Source: Thermoplasmatota archaeon (GTDB lineage Archaea > Thermoplasmatota > Penumbrarchaeia > Penumbrarchaeales > Penumbrarchaeaceae). From it: a DNA stretch of 44,677 nucleotides. Numbering within the stretch: the first letter of the stretch is position 1; the number at the start of each line of letters is the position of its first letter. The notes under the pieces were generated by a model. That model searched no databases. It was given only the letters and a program-made list of their open reading frames with translations, and was not told the DNA's origin. The stretch lies in the NCBI GenBank assembly GCA_029762535.1, contig JARVGK010000024.1, positions 1 through 44,677 of the forward strand, given 5' to 3'. Positions 17,547 through 26,402 of this stretch are shown in pieces. The position numbers and the translations under genes were made by a program.

Positions 17547-18530
17547 ATGCGATCGTGCTTCTTGGGCACAGGCGGAAGCTGGCCGACAAGGGAGCGTAAC
17601 GTATTATCCATAGCCTTGACCCATTCGAGGAACACGGTTCTCCTCGATTGCGGCGAGGGCACCCAGAGGCAGATGATCGGATCACCAGTATCCCCTCTGA
17701 AGATCGATGCGATAGTCGTGACCCACCTTCACGGGGACCACTTCCTGGGCATACCGGGCCTTGTGCAGTCGATGTCATTGAACGGCAGGAAGAGGCCCCT
17801 GATGATCGCCGGCCCCTCAAGTATCCACGCTTCGGTGGAAAGTTCCCTCTCATCCACAGTGTTCCGTCCGGGATTCGAGGTGGATGTGAGGGAGATGAAA
17901 GACGGCGACCGCCTGGTGGTAGGATCGCTCACAGTGAGGTGCGCTTCGGTCGAACATGGGATCGAGGCCCTTGCGTACCGTGTGGACGCTCCGCCCAGGC
18001 CGGGTTTCTTCGACCGCGCGAAGGCGGAGAGCATGGGCATACCCCAGGGAAGGCTTTGGGGAGACCTCCAAAGGGGAAAGACCATAAGGTCCAACCAGGG
18101 TGGCGTGGATCTCGAGGTTCGCCCAGAACAGATAGTTGGGCCCGCCCGCCCCGGCCTTTCGGTCGTATATTCGGGTGACACATTGCCCCACGGTTCCGTC
18201 GCGGCCCTTTCCAGGGATGCGGACGCCCTCATCCACGAGGCGACGTTCTCCGACAGGCACGCCGATCTTGCAAGGGATTACCTGCACAGCACGGCCAGGG
18301 AAGCGGCCGAGATCGCCTCCGAAGCGGGTGTTGGATCCCTGTTCCTGGTCCACATATCCCCGCGTTACTCCGCTCCCGACCTTATTGATGAAATGAGGAA
18401 GGAGGCGTGCGAGGTCTTCCCGGGTGCGATCATCCCCTCCGACGGAGAATGCTTCGAGATCGGTAGGAGAACGAATAAGCCCTGTAAGCCAGAAGATGGA
18501 GGGGCAGGAGCAGTTCGAACCTGCCGATGA
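17547..18530 (+). CDS. rnz: Ribonuclease Z (tRNase Z)
   Basis: A 327-residue metallo-beta-lactamase-fold endonuclease that removes the 3' trailer from tRNA precursors, leaving the end used by the CCA-adding enzyme found later in this window. The zinc motif is HLHGDH (His60, His62, Asp64, His65). Other family features are FLGTGG at the N-terminus, LLDCGEGTQRQ, a YSGDT segment near the third metal ligand, HEATF, and HISPRY with the late His. Length is usual for the short form. The C-terminal 33 or so codons overlap the 3' end of trkH on the other strand by 101 bp; the last 20 residues look like a non-conserved extension. Confidence 0.93.
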   Translation: MRSCFLGTGGSWPTRERNVLSIALTHSRNTVLLDCGEGTQRQMIGSPVSPLKIDAIVVTHLHGDHFLGIPGLVQSMSLNGRKRPLMIAGPSSIHASVESSLSSTVFRPGFEVDVREMKDGDRLVVGSLTVRCASVEHGIEALAYRVDAPPRPGFFDRAKAESMGIPQGRLWGDLQRGKTIRSNQGGVDLEVRPEQIVGPARPGLSVVYSGDTLPHGSVAALSRDADALIHEATFSDRHADLARDYLHSTAREAAEIASEAGVGSLFLVHISPRYSAPDLIDEMRKEACEVFPGAIIPSDGECFEIGRRTNKPCKPEDGGAGAVRTCR

Positions 18531-19914
18531 ACATCACGACCGATAGGGCGATCTTGAGAAGTGGGTTCAACGCCGAGATCCCCTCGACGGTCGAGTAGGT
18601 GCCGAAACAAAGGCCGGTGTTGGATATCGTCGTGACGATGAGGGACATCACGGAGAATATGTCCCCGCCCTCGAAAGCGAGAATGATCAGGGCGGTGATG
18701 GCGATGGTCAGGACCATGATCGCGAACGCCGACCCTGCCGATTCCAGAGAACGCCCCGAGTACGTGCCTTCTCCCCTCTTCAGGGTGAGGACCAGCCCTG
18801 GGTGTGCGGTCTTTTTCACCTCTCCTTTCAAGGCGGAGCCGAGGAAAAGGAGCCGTTGTACCTTGAAACCAGAAGCCACCGACAGCGAGGACCCTCCAAT
18901 GAGCATGAGCAGAAGGAGAGCCATCTTCGCAGGGTCTGGAAACGAGGCGATCCCCTCAAGAGATGTCCCGGTAGTGGTCATGGAGGATATGGATGCGAAC
19001 GCCCCCTTCCATATGGATTCCCCTAAAGGCATGCCCGATAATAGAAGGATGGCTCCGATCACGAGCGGTGATGCTACCACCATGGACAGATATATCAGGT
19101 TCTCGGGATCGAGCAACGTCCTTCTCCTGTTCCTCGCCGAGAGCAGACTCAGATGGACGTGATATCCCATACCTGACCAGATCATGAATGCCATGATGAG
19201 AAGGTGCAGCCCCGGTCCCGCGTTCAACACGATCCCCGTGGATGAGTAACCTCCAGTCGATACGATGGACATGGAAATGCAGATCGAATCGTAAACCGAC
19301 TGTCCGGTTATCCTGAGGAACAGCATTAGAACGATCGTGAAGAGCGAATAGACCACGGTAAGGTTGTATAGAAGGTTCGAAAGCGTGGGGACCAATCCCA
19401 TGCGGACGAATATCCTACGCTCGGCGCTCCTCTTTGCCATATCGCTTATCTCGGAAAGTACCCTGAACGCCGTCACGAGATAGAACAATCCCCCGAACCA
19501 CTGGATCGCCACCCTGTAGAACAGCATTCCCGCTCCTGCCCCCATGAAGACCTCGGGGCCGTGTCCGGAGAGCCCCGTCGTCGTGAATCCCGCAAAGGAC
19601 TCGAAAAGGGACCCTGCCAGACCGAAGGTCCCGGACAATAGAAAGGGAAAGGAACCGATTATGGCCATGTAAAGGAACGATAGCATTCCTTCGAACAGGT
19701 CGAACGTCCTTTCCTGAGCGGACCTCCTTCTCAGGAGGAAGGAGGAGAGGTACAGCAGCGCGGATATGGCCAATGGTACGGCTAAAGGCAGGATGTTGCG
19801 GATGGTGATATCCCCGAATATGAGATCGACCAGCAGCGCTGATGCGAAAAGCAAAGATAGTGGCAGATTGATCCTGATAACCGAAAGCATTATCCTGGTC
19901 CGGTCCAAATCCAT
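18430..19914 (-). CDS. trkH: Trk-type potassium uptake channel subunit TrkH
   Basis: About 494 residues from ATG 19914, with 10 or more hydrophobic helices in the four-fold M1-P-M2 arrangement of TrkH/KtrB. Glycine-containing filter-like loops include TTTGLSGHGPE, STGGYSSTG, TTTGTSLEG and SNTGLCFGTYS. It carries K+ across the membrane and is gated by the RCK protein TrkA, encoded immediately upstream. An in-frame ATG at 19980 lies inside trkA and lacks a Shine-Dalgarno, so 19914 is preferred. The start lies 5 bp past the trkA stop, with GAGG very close to the ATG, suggesting translational coupling. The 3' end overlaps rnz on the other strand. Confidence 0.92.
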   Translation of the reverse strand: MDLDRTRIMLSVIRINLPLSLLFASALLVDLIFGDITIRNILPLAVPLAISALLYLSSFLLRRRSAQERTFDLFEGMLSFLYMAIIGSFPFLLSGTFGLAGSLFESFAGFTTTGLSGHGPEVFMGAGAGMLFYRVAIQWFGGLFYLVTAFRVLSEISDMAKRSAERRIFVRMGLVPTLSNLLYNLTVVYSLFTIVLMLFLRITGQSVYDSICISMSIVSTGGYSSTGIVLNAGPGLHLLIMAFMIWSGMGYHVHLSLLSARNRRRTLLDPENLIYLSMVVASPLVIGAILLLSGMPLGESIWKGAFASISSMTTTGTSLEGIASFPDPAKMALLLLMLIGGSSLSVASGFKVQRLLFLGSALKGEVKKTAHPGLVLTLKRGEGTYSGRSLESAGSAFAIMVLTIAITALIILAFEGGDIFSVMSLIVTTISNTGLCFGTYSTVEGISALNPLLKIALSVVMFIGRFELLLPLHLLAYRAYSFSYRSRSILRRRG

Positions 19915-19918
19915 ACCT

Positions 19919-21283
19919 CTAGAAATTGTCTTTGACCCATCTAACGTTCCTGCTCTTCGTGAAGATAACGAGGCGGTCATTCGGATGTATGTAGGTGTCG
20001 CCTCTTGGGATTATGAGATTATCATTGCGCACCACTGCACCTATGAGAACACCTTTCATGCGCAGTCCCATGATGGAATCTATCCGCCTGTTGGCGAGCT
20101 TCGCCTTCTCCCGTACCTTGACCTCGATGACCTGTGCCTCGCCCTGGCTCAGGGTCGCCATCGATTGGAAGTCATCCAGGTGGAAGTATTTCATGATGGT
20201 CGAGAGGGTAACGTTCCTGGGTGTGATCACGAGATCGATGCCCATCTCCTCCAGGGTCGATTTCAAGGAGGGTTTGTCGATAAGAGCGATGGAGCGCTTT
20301 GCCCCGTGCTGCTTTGCCAGGAGGGATATCAATATATTGACCTCCTCGCGCTCCGTGAGAGCGAGAAAAGCATCGGTCTCAGAAAGCCCCTCCTCCCTCA
20401 AGAGCTCCCTGTCGGATGGGGACCCGTTAACGACCAGAACGCCCTCCAGCTTGTCCGAGAGCAACCGGCACCTCTCAAGGTCCTCCTCGATCATTATCAC
20501 CGCGACATCGTTATCGTTCAAAAGCTTCGCAAGATGCAAGCCGACCCTGGACCCTCCGGCTATCATCGCTTTCTTTACACGTTTGTCCAGCCTCACCTTT
20601 CTCGATGTGCCCAACGCCCTGGACAGCTTTTTTATCAAGGTGGGTGCCCCCTTCTCGGGCATCAGGGCAATTATCCTGTCGTTGTGCTCCAATTTGAGGG
20701 ACCCGCGAGGGATCAGGACCTCCTCGTTCCTGAATATCGTCACCAGGTTGACGTCCCTTGGGAGGGAGGCCTTCGCGATCTCCTTACCCACTACACGGGA
20801 CCTCCTCGAAACCCTCTCCTCGACTATCCGGACCTGGTCCATCATGAGTAAAGGGGAATCGAAGAGCACGGGCAGGGTCAGGACGTTCGATATATGCGTG
20901 GCCGATATAAGCTCCGGGCAGAATGCGAGCTCGACCCCGCAATCCAGCAGGTCCTTGTTCGATACCGGGGCCTCGATGTAATCGTCGCTGTTGATCCTGG
21001 CCATTGTATGGCAGCCACGGTTCTTGGCTATGGAGCATGCCACCATGTTCACCTCGTCCGATGCGGTCACGGCTATGAGAACGTCCGCCGAGTTGACGTA
21101 GGCCTTGTTGAGCGCCGATTGGGACGCGGCGTTCCCCTGAACGACCATAACGTCGAGACCCTCGAGCTTCCTCGTCTTCTCCTCGTCCCTCTCGATCACG
21201 GTGACGTTATGCCCTTCTTCGGAAAGTGCCCTGGCAAGGGAGAACCCGACGTCCCCGCCGCCCGCTATGACGACGTTCTTCAA
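19919..21283 (-). CDS. trkA: Trk potassium uptake regulatory subunit TrkA
   Basis: A 454-residue cytosolic protein with two RCK-N/RCK-C repeats. The first Rossmann motif is VVIAGGGDVGFSLARAL near the N-terminus and the second is MIAGGSRVGLHLAKLL near residue 235, each followed by an RCK-C ligand domain. It binds NAD(H) or ATP and gates TrkH. The start is TTG 21283 with GGGGT 6 nt upstream; no ATG is available nearby. A CCTATATAA box on the minus strand at 21314-21323 overlaps the stop of the upstream taw2 gene, so trkAH has its own promoter with a very short leader. Confidence 0.93.
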   Translation of the reverse strand: MKNVVIAGGGDVGFSLARALSEEGHNVTVIERDEEKTRKLEGLDVMVVQGNAASQSALNKAYVNSADVLIAVTASDEVNMVACSIAKNRGCHTMARINSDDYIEAPVSNKDLLDCGVELAFCPELISATHISNVLTLPVLFDSPLLMMDQVRIVEERVSRRSRVVGKEIAKASLPRDVNLVTIFRNEEVLIPRGSLKLEHNDRIIALMPEKGAPTLIKKLSRALGTSRKVRLDKRVKKAMIAGGSRVGLHLAKLLNDNDVAVIMIEEDLERCRLLSDKLEGVLVVNGSPSDRELLREEGLSETDAFLALTEREEVNILISLLAKQHGAKRSIALIDKPSLKSTLEEMGIDLVITPRNVTLSTIMKYFHLDDFQSMATLSQGEAQVIEVKVREKAKLANRRIDSIMGLRMKGVLIGAVVRNDNLIIPRGDTYIHPNDRLVIFTKSRNVRWVKDNF

Positions 21284-21313
21284 GAAAATACCCCGCTGGG
21301 GAACCAGCCGGAC

Positions 21314-21323
21314 CGGTTATATA
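21314..21323 (-). promoter_or_regulatory. TATA box of the trkAH operon
   Basis: On the minus strand this reads CCTATATAAC. It lies about 35 bp before the TTG start of trkA and partly overlaps the last codons and stop of the upstream gene. Confidence 0.5.
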
Positions 21324-22495
21324 GGTTTTCCATTTCGGGATGCATCACCTTCGATGCGGATATCAAGCGCGACATGGTCTATCATGGGCGCAAAGGATTT
21401 GACCCTGCGCCCCTCCTCCAGGGATACCCTGGAATTGGGTCTCGATCCATTGATGATCGTACTAGCCCTCTCGAACAGTCCTTCGATCCCGACCTCTACG
21501 GGGACCGTATCATGCAAGTGTATCCAACCCCCATCTGGGGAGAGATATGACGCGGCCCTGTTGAGGTAGCCGATGGTCCCTCCGACATAACCCATCAATA
21601 TCCTGTTAGCGATGCCTTCGGGAAGGGAGGTCCTGCAATCACCGAGAACAGGTACTACCTTGTTCTCCATTTTATTCTCCATTATGTTCCTGTGGAGATA
21701 TCCATGGGAGACGGGGTTCTTCTCGCAGGATATGATCCGGATGCCGGGATCCGATCTCGCCAATGGCAGGGTGAAGTAGCCTATCCCCGAGAACATATCA
21801 TAGACTATCTCGGACGCTCGGCCGTTCACGGCGTCGCTGAAGAGCGGGAAGAGCTTCAAGAGCTCCGCGGCGCGCATCCTCTCATGGTTATTTCCCGATG
21901 AGAACATCACCCTGGTCGGGTCCAGATGATAGCGGATCCCGTTCTCCACATGCCTGACATCGAATATACCATCTTCCGGGGGTATCACCGTTTCCACATC
22001 CGGTTCCCTCATCTCCCCCCTGATCCCTCCGGTGTCCAGGAGTACGTATCTCGCGCGAAGGACCTCTCGGTAGGCCTCGCACACCGTTCTCCTATGTTCG
22101 TATATCCCCCTGTCAAGCCTCAGTACCAGGGCGTCTCCGATCATCTCCCATCGGTCCGGGAGCCGTCCAAGTGATCCCTTGGGGAGGGAGCCGGACAACA
22201 GGCCTTCCACCTTTCTCAACGGGCTTTCCACCCCGATCCTGCTCGAGGTCATGTCATCGTCATGTAGGACCTCGACGAACGCCTCCGACCGACGTTCGAG
22301 GTCGGCGACCAGATCATCAGTATCTCCCTCAGGTACTCTTACTGGAAAGTAAACATACCCATCGTCCCGGCCTATCGACCTCCGGGGGTCGAATAGGAGA
22401 TCGGATAGAAGATGCCGCCTGAGGTCCTCAGCACTCTCCTTGGAGACCTTCAGGGTGATCCTTTGAACCTTTGGGCATTCTTGCTTACCATCCAT
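21317..22495 (-). CDS. taw2: tRNA wyosine-37 aminocarboxypropyltransferase (Taw2/TYW2), Trm5-like
   Basis: A 392-residue class I methyltransferase-fold enzyme. The AdoMet-binding motif is DMFSGIGYFTLPLA near residue 247, followed by SCEKNP and LGDCR. The motif IV region reads LMGYVGGTIGYL rather than the N-L-P-x-x-A of Trm5 methyltransferases. That is the pattern of TYW2/Taw2, which transfers the aminocarboxypropyl group of AdoMet to 4-demethylwyosine at position 37 of tRNA-Phe. The N-terminal 150 residues are divergent, as in this family. Start is ATG 22495. A TATA-like stretch at 22518-22528 on the minus strand predicts a leaderless transcript. No Taw1 or Trm5 lies in the window. Confidence 0.82.
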   Translation of the reverse strand: MDGKQECPKVQRITLKVSKESAEDLRRHLLSDLLFDPRRSIGRDDGYVYFPVRVPEGDTDDLVADLERRSEAFVEVLHDDDMTSSRIGVESPLRKVEGLLSGSLPKGSLGRLPDRWEMIGDALVLRLDRGIYEHRRTVCEAYREVLRARYVLLDTGGIRGEMREPDVETVIPPEDGIFDVRHVENGIRYHLDPTRVMFSSGNNHERMRAAELLKLFPLFSDAVNGRASEIVYDMFSGIGYFTLPLARSDPGIRIISCEKNPVSHGYLHRNIMENKMENKVVPVLGDCRTSLPEGIANRILMGYVGGTIGYLNRAASYLSPDGGWIHLHDTVPVEVGIEGLFERASTIINGSRPNSRVSLEEGRRVKSFAPMIDHVALDIRIEGDASRNGKPI

Positions 22496-22537
22496 CTTTC
22501 ATCAATATGATTATACCGCATAATAACGTGTCGCAGC

Positions 22538-22556
22538 GTGGGGATGCTCACCCCAC
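22538..22556. promoter_or_regulatory. 19-bp inverted repeat in the taw2 / exported-protein divergent promoter
   Basis: GTGGGG, a 7-nt spacer, then CCCCAC form a perfect 6-bp dyad between the two divergent starts, just upstream of the TATA box at 22575-22583. It could be an operator for the plus-strand gene. It is GC-rich inside an AT-rich region. Confidence 0.4.
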
Positions 22557-22574
22557 AGTGAATTGAACAGAAAA

Positions 22575-22583
22575 GTTTTATTA
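22575..22583 (+). promoter_or_regulatory. TATA box of the 788-794 aa exported protein gene
   Basis: GTTTTATTA, centred 28 bp before ATG 22607. This favours a leaderless start at 22607 rather than the upstream GTG at 22589, which would fall before the predicted transcription start. Confidence 0.5.
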
Positions 22584-22606
22584 CGCACGTGCAACGTCAT
22601 TCAGAT

Positions 22607-24973
22607 ATGCGATCGAATCCCAACCAGGGATCGGCGGTCCTTATTATGGCCGCCATCCTGTTGTCCGGTATGTTGGCCCTTCCCGTCGATGTATCTCGCG
22701 CTGTTTCTACCCGAGGGGTGGGCGAGGATATCATGATAGAGGCGGTCTTCCAGCTCATCGATCCCCTCACATCGGTGGTCGAAGCCAGTTTCGATATATA
22801 TTCGATCATCTTCGACGATGTCCCACTGGACGCGGACGAGATCAGGGCCGCTTACTCGAACGACCCGGAGGGGGTCGCGGATTCGATAACCTCTGAAATG
22901 GGATCGAGGATCAACGAGAGGCTCGAGACCGCGATCGATGGCGCCGATTTCCAGCTGACGGGATGGTGGATAGACCCGAACACCCTCGATAATGACACGG
23001 CGGGCCAGGGAACGCCTGTATCGGGAACGGTCGATTTCAGAGGCGATATCCCTCCCGAAGAACTGATACCTGCCGGCTACCTCTCGGATATCGGGCCGGG
23101 AAGGATGCCTTTCGTTATGGGTGCGCTGTTCAAGAGCGGATTCACCTACAGCAGGAGCTACACGTTCTCGGCCGGTCCGGGAGAGAGCATCAAATATATA
23201 CTTCCGTCGAGCTTCGACCTTCTGGGCGACGGGGCCGTTGTCCTCCTTAACGAGCAGCCGGGACAGCCGATACCGCAGGATGGATACCTCCTATCCCTGT
23301 CAGGTGGTGCTGGAACACAGGTGGAGAGGTATTCATTCAAGGTAAGGGCCGATCGAACGATCGTACCCATGGAGGAGAGCATCGACGGCATCGTGACCTT
23401 GGACATGCCACTTTTGGATTCGATCTCCGTCCGCTCGAGTGTGAACATTCATAGTGTAAGAGCATCCAAGACGTCCATGCTCGACGACATCCCACAGGGA
23501 ATGGACCATCCCGCATACCTCGGGGCCGGGACAATTAGGTATCTCGCCCTTGAAGGTCTTCTCGATGAGAAGGACCTGAAAAGTGCGGTCGATGAGCTGG
23601 CAGCGGATGCCGCCGAGGACCTGTCCGGTGCGATGGATGCGGACATATACCTCGAAACCCGGCTGGACATGGGGATCTCGGGGGAGGACCCTCCACTGTC
23701 CGGATCGGACCTCGTCTCATCTCTAATGTCCAACAGGAGCATCATACTCCACATGGATACGGATTCCTATGCGAGGTCGAACATCACAAAGGGTTACGAT
23801 CCACAGGACGTTATGGGGTTGCTCAACGGAGGATTGATCATTAGTCCCGAGTTCGACAGGGCCGTGGATGACCGCTACGAAGTGCGCATCGTCCTTCCAG
23901 AAGGCCTTATGATCAGAGGCAGGGACCATCTCGAGAACGTGGGCGGCAGGAGGACCTATGCACTGCCTTACGGAGCAGCTTCAATTATATCACAGAGGGC
24001 ACCGCAGCTCAACGAGAGCCATGTTTCACTATCCGGTTCCATGGATATGAGCGTCATACGTTCGGTATATCTTGTCGATGCCACGGTCCAGCTCCAAGCG
24101 GACCTGGAGCTGCTCATAGGACATGTGGGTATCGACATCTCCGACATAGATATCGATCTGGACATGGGCATCGAGCTCGAACACCTCTCGGCCGATCTCG
24201 CAAGGCTCATGGTCAGGATGGGGATCCTCTCACGCTTCAGCTTCGAGGACAGGATCAGGGACGATCTCCATACGTTCCTTTCCGACATGGTCCCGAACAA
24301 AGAGGACCTCGGGGTGGAGTTCGTCGGTGATACCCTTGACTTCGATGGGGACCTCGAAAACGTCGATGGTCAGCATCCCCTGCGACTGAATATCAGTGTT
24401 CGATCGAACACGGAACTGATCGATCCCGCTCTCGGCAGGGAGGGTAATGCCATAAGGTCCGGGTTCCTGCCTTATCATCTGGATCCGTTGGTCCCCATGA
24501 GGTCCTACAAGAGGTCGATCCCTCTTGAAGAGGCCTCGGAATGGGATCTGTATATCTCGATCTCGTTCCCATCCGGGGTAGGCGTGAGGGGAAACCTTGG
24601 CAAAGGCTCGGACCATTATCAAAAAGAGCTCGAGACCCATGTTGAGGACGGGATCCCCACCATGATGCTGATCTCCCATCCCGGTGAGGGGGACCATATC
24701 TACCTTGAGCTTTCCGGCGCGGGTTATTTCGCATACAACAACGTTTCCGTCTGTTTCTTCTCTGTAATATTCCTCCTTGCCTTCATCCTGCTCTTCGTTC
24801 TGGTGAAGGTCGGCAAGGCGGTATCGAAGAAGATAAAGGATAGAAGAACGGTCCAACCCAAGGTCGATGATGACGAGTGGGATCCCAACAAGGTTCTGGA
24901 GGGTCCGGACGGTATAGAAAAGGTCGGGCCCAACTCGGGTCCGCCCCTGAAAGACCATGACCTCACATCCTAA
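22607..24973 (+). CDS. Unrecognised exported protein anchored by a C-terminal helix
   Basis: A 788-residue protein from ATG 22607 (794 from GTG 22589). I do not recognise the family. An N-terminal hydrophobic segment (about residues 7-28) is a signal peptide or anchor. Then follow about 700 acidic residues with alternating predicted strands and short amphipathic helices, many aspartates (for example DISDIDIDLDMGI), and few cysteines. A single membrane helix at about 727-750 (SVIFLLAFILLFVLVKV) precedes a basic stop-transfer segment and a short charged tail. The bulk should therefore face outward. No catalytic motif or known repeat is seen. It stands alone, divergent from taw2 and 135 bp before the ribosomal cluster. 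Topology matches the other surface proteins of this window. Confidence 0.8.
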   Translation: MRSNPNQGSAVLIMAAILLSGMLALPVDVSRAVSTRGVGEDIMIEAVFQLIDPLTSVVEASFDIYSIIFDDVPLDADEIRAAYSNDPEGVADSITSEMGSRINERLETAIDGADFQLTGWWIDPNTLDNDTAGQGTPVSGTVDFRGDIPPEELIPAGYLSDIGPGRMPFVMGALFKSGFTYSRSYTFSAGPGESIKYILPSSFDLLGDGAVVLLNEQPGQPIPQDGYLLSLSGGAGTQVERYSFKVRADRTIVPMEESIDGIVTLDMPLLDSISVRSSVNIHSVRASKTSMLDDIPQGMDHPAYLGAGTIRYLALEGLLDEKDLKSAVDELAADAAEDLSGAMDADIYLETRLDMGISGEDPPLSGSDLVSSLMSNRSIILHMDTDSYARSNITKGYDPQDVMGLLNGGLIISPEFDRAVDDRYEVRIVLPEGLMIRGRDHLENVGGRRTYALPYGAASIISQRAPQLNESHVSLSGSMDMSVIRSVYLVDATVQLQADLELLIGHVGIDISDIDIDLDMGIELEHLSADLARLMVRMGILSRFSFEDRIRDDLHTFLSDMVPNKEDLGVEFVGDTLDFDGDLENVDGQHPLRLNISVRSNTELIDPALGREGNAIRSGFLPYHLDPLVPMRSYKRSIPLEEASEWDLYISISFPSGVGVRGNLGKGSDHYQKELETHVEDGIPTMMLISHPGEGDHIYLELSGAGYFAYNNVSVCFFSVIFLLAFILLFVLVKVGKAVSKKIKDRRTVQPKVDDDEWDPNKVLEGPDGIEKVGPNSGPPLKDHDLTS

Positions 24974-25029
24974 GATGGGCGTATCCAGACGCTGGACCTC
25001 TTGGATCGGGCATATTCAACGGCTGCAAA

Positions 25030-25039
25030 CTTTTAAATA
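25030..25039 (+). promoter_or_regulatory. TATA box of the S19e ribosomal cluster
   Basis: CTTTTAAATA, predicting transcription from near 25061 and a leader of about 48 nt. The leader contains a CCCC-ATACT-GGGG hairpin near 25066-25078 and a six-codon frame at 25089-25109. Confidence 0.6.
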
Positions 25040-25108
25040 AAGGAGTAATTATCAGCCCTCCCACGCCCCCATACTGGGGTCGATCCAAATGGAATCCGGA
25101 GGCCTATA

Positions 25109-25561
25109 ATGACCACCATATATGATGTACCCGCCGAGAATCTCATTAGAAGGACGGCGGACGAGCTGAAGACGATGGAGAAGTGCCAACCTCCAGAATG
25201 GGCGCCGTTCGTCAAGACCGCTTCCCACAAGGAGAAGGCACCAATTCAGGAGGATTGGTGGCATATAAGGCAGGCCGCCATTCTGCGTAAGGTTTACATG
25301 CACGGTCCGCTAGGGATCGAGCATCTGCGGGGGTTGTTCTGCGGTGCTAAGGACAGGGGTTCGAAGCCCAACAGGAGCGTGCCTGGTTCAGGCTCGATCA
25401 TAAGGGTGTCCCTGCAGCAGCTGGAGGACATCGAGCTCGTCAGACCTGTAAAGGGAAAGGGCCGGGAGCTAACCCCGGGCGGAAGGAAGCTAATGGACAG
25501 GATGGCCCATGAGGTCATGAAGGATATCATCACCCAACATCCGGAGCTTGGGAAGTATTGA
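25109..25561 (+). CDS. rps19e: Small-subunit ribosomal protein S19e (eS19)
   Basis: A 150-residue ribosomal protein with the typical archaeal/eukaryal eS19 start TIYDVPAENLI, then WWHIRQAAILRKVYMHGPLGIEHLR, GSGSIIRVSLQQLE and KGRELTPGG. It belongs to the head of the 30S subunit. ATG 25109 has GGAGG 7 nt upstream. First gene of the conserved archaeal cluster S19e, PDCD5-like, L39e, L31e, aIF6. Confidence 0.96.
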   Translation: MTTIYDVPAENLIRRTADELKTMEKCQPPEWAPFVKTASHKEKAPIQEDWWHIRQAAILRKVYMHGPLGIEHLRGLFCGAKDRGSKPNRSVPGSGSIIRVSLQQLEDIELVRPVKGKGRELTPGGRKLMDRMAHEVMKDIITQHPELGKY

Positions 25562-25586
25562 ACGAACGATCGATATATGCGAGGTG

Positions 25587-25928
25587 ATGGGAATTTCCGA
25601 TGAGGACGCTGAACTGGAGATGATAAGGCGCAGGAAACTGGCCGATCTTCAGACGCAACAGGTCCAGGAGGAGAACATCGCCAGGCAGCAGGAACATCTC
25701 GAGGAGCAGAGGATGATCGTGCTGCGCAGGATATTGACCAAGGAGGCAATGGAGAGGCTCGGCAACCTGTCCCTTGCCTATCCGGAGGTCACCGAGAACA
25801 TCAAGAACCAGCTGCTCATGCTCTATCAGAGCGGAAGGATACAGAGGGAGATCGACGACGATACGTTGAAGAAGCTGCTGCAGCAGGTGCAGCCAAGGTC
25901 CAAGGAGATCAAGATAACCAGGAAGTAG
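25587..25928 (+). CDS. PDCD5-like DNA-binding protein
   Basis: From ATG 25587 it is 113 residues, matching the usual size of the archaeal PDCD5/TFAR19 family of small basic helical-bundle DNA-binding proteins. Features are [14 protein letters not shown], a long charged coiled helix rich in Q and E, then [20 protein letters not shown] and [15 protein letters not shown] start at 25548 would overlap S19e and add 13 unlike residues. GTG 25584 is also possible, since the GAGGTG site is directly before the ATG. Gene order confirms identity; its exact cellular role is unsettled. Confidence 0.9.
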   Translation: MGISDEDAELEMIRRRKLADLQTQQVQEENIARQQEHLEEQRMIVLRRILTKEAMERLGNLSLAYPEVTENIKNQLLMLYQSGRIQREIDDDTLKKLLQQVQPRSKEIKITRK

Positions 25929-25933
25929 ATACC

Positions 25934-26089
25934 ATGTCCAGCCACAAACCGCACGCCATGAAGAAGAGATTGATGAAAGCCACGAACACCAACAGGAGGG
26001 TTCCCGCCTGGGTCATGCAGAGGACCGGAAGGCGCTTCACGAACCATCCCAAGAGGTTCACCTGGAGAAGGAGCAAGCTTCAGAAGTAG
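25934..26089 (+). CDS. rpl39e: Large-subunit ribosomal protein L39e (eL39)
   Basis: A 51-residue, very basic protein. It has the family pattern [19 protein letters not shown] followed by [22 protein letters not shown]. It lines the nascent-peptide exit tunnel of the 50S subunit. It starts 5 bp after the PDCD5-like gene and ends 19 bp before L31e. Confidence 0.95.
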   Translation: MSSHKPHAMKKRLMKATNTNRRVPAWVMQRTGRRFTNHPKRFTWRRSKLQK

Positions 26090-26108
26090 CATTAAGGGGT
26101 GAATGAAA

Positions 26109-26381
26109 ATGGCCGAGGATATGGAAGAAAGGATAATAGTGGTCCCTCTGAGGAAATTGATAGATTCCCCGAGGACCAAGAGGGCCAATAAGGCCATCAA
26201 GCTCATCAGGTCCCACATCGCCAGGCATATGAAGGCGGAGGAGGACCATATCTGGATCGACACCCCCATCAATGAGGCGATATGGAAGAACGGGAGGGAG
26301 AACCCCCCGGACAGGTTAAGGGTAAAGGCCGTCAAGTTCAAGGACCAGGACCTCGTCGAAGTCACCATTCCCGAGGATTGA
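26109..26381 (+). CDS. rpl31e: Large-subunit ribosomal protein L31e (eL31)
   Basis: A 90-residue protein with the eL31 pattern IVVPLRKLIDSPRTKRANKA, IRSHIARHMK, IWIDTPINEAIWKNG and RLRVKAVKF. Two starts are close together: ATG 26103 and ATG 26109. GGGGTGA lies 6 nt before 26109 and almost touches 26103, so 26109 is chosen. It sits at the peptide exit of the 50S subunit. Confidence 0.95.
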   Translation: MAEDMEERIIVVPLRKLIDSPRTKRANKAIKLIRSHIARHMKAEEDHIWIDTPINEAIWKNGRENPPDRLRVKAVKFKDQDLVEVTIPED

Positions 26382-26402
26382 TCCCTTCGGGGGTGTTACT
26401 TC

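Noticed and set aside
19766..20981. Long plus-strand frames of 328 and 361 aa opposite trkA
   Set aside because: Both are antisense shadows of trkA with no recognisable domains; trkA is unmistakable on the minus strand.
25340..25380. GGTTCGAAGCC resembling a tRNA T-arm
   Set aside because: It is inside the S19e coding sequence and no matching acceptor, D or anticodon arms surround it.
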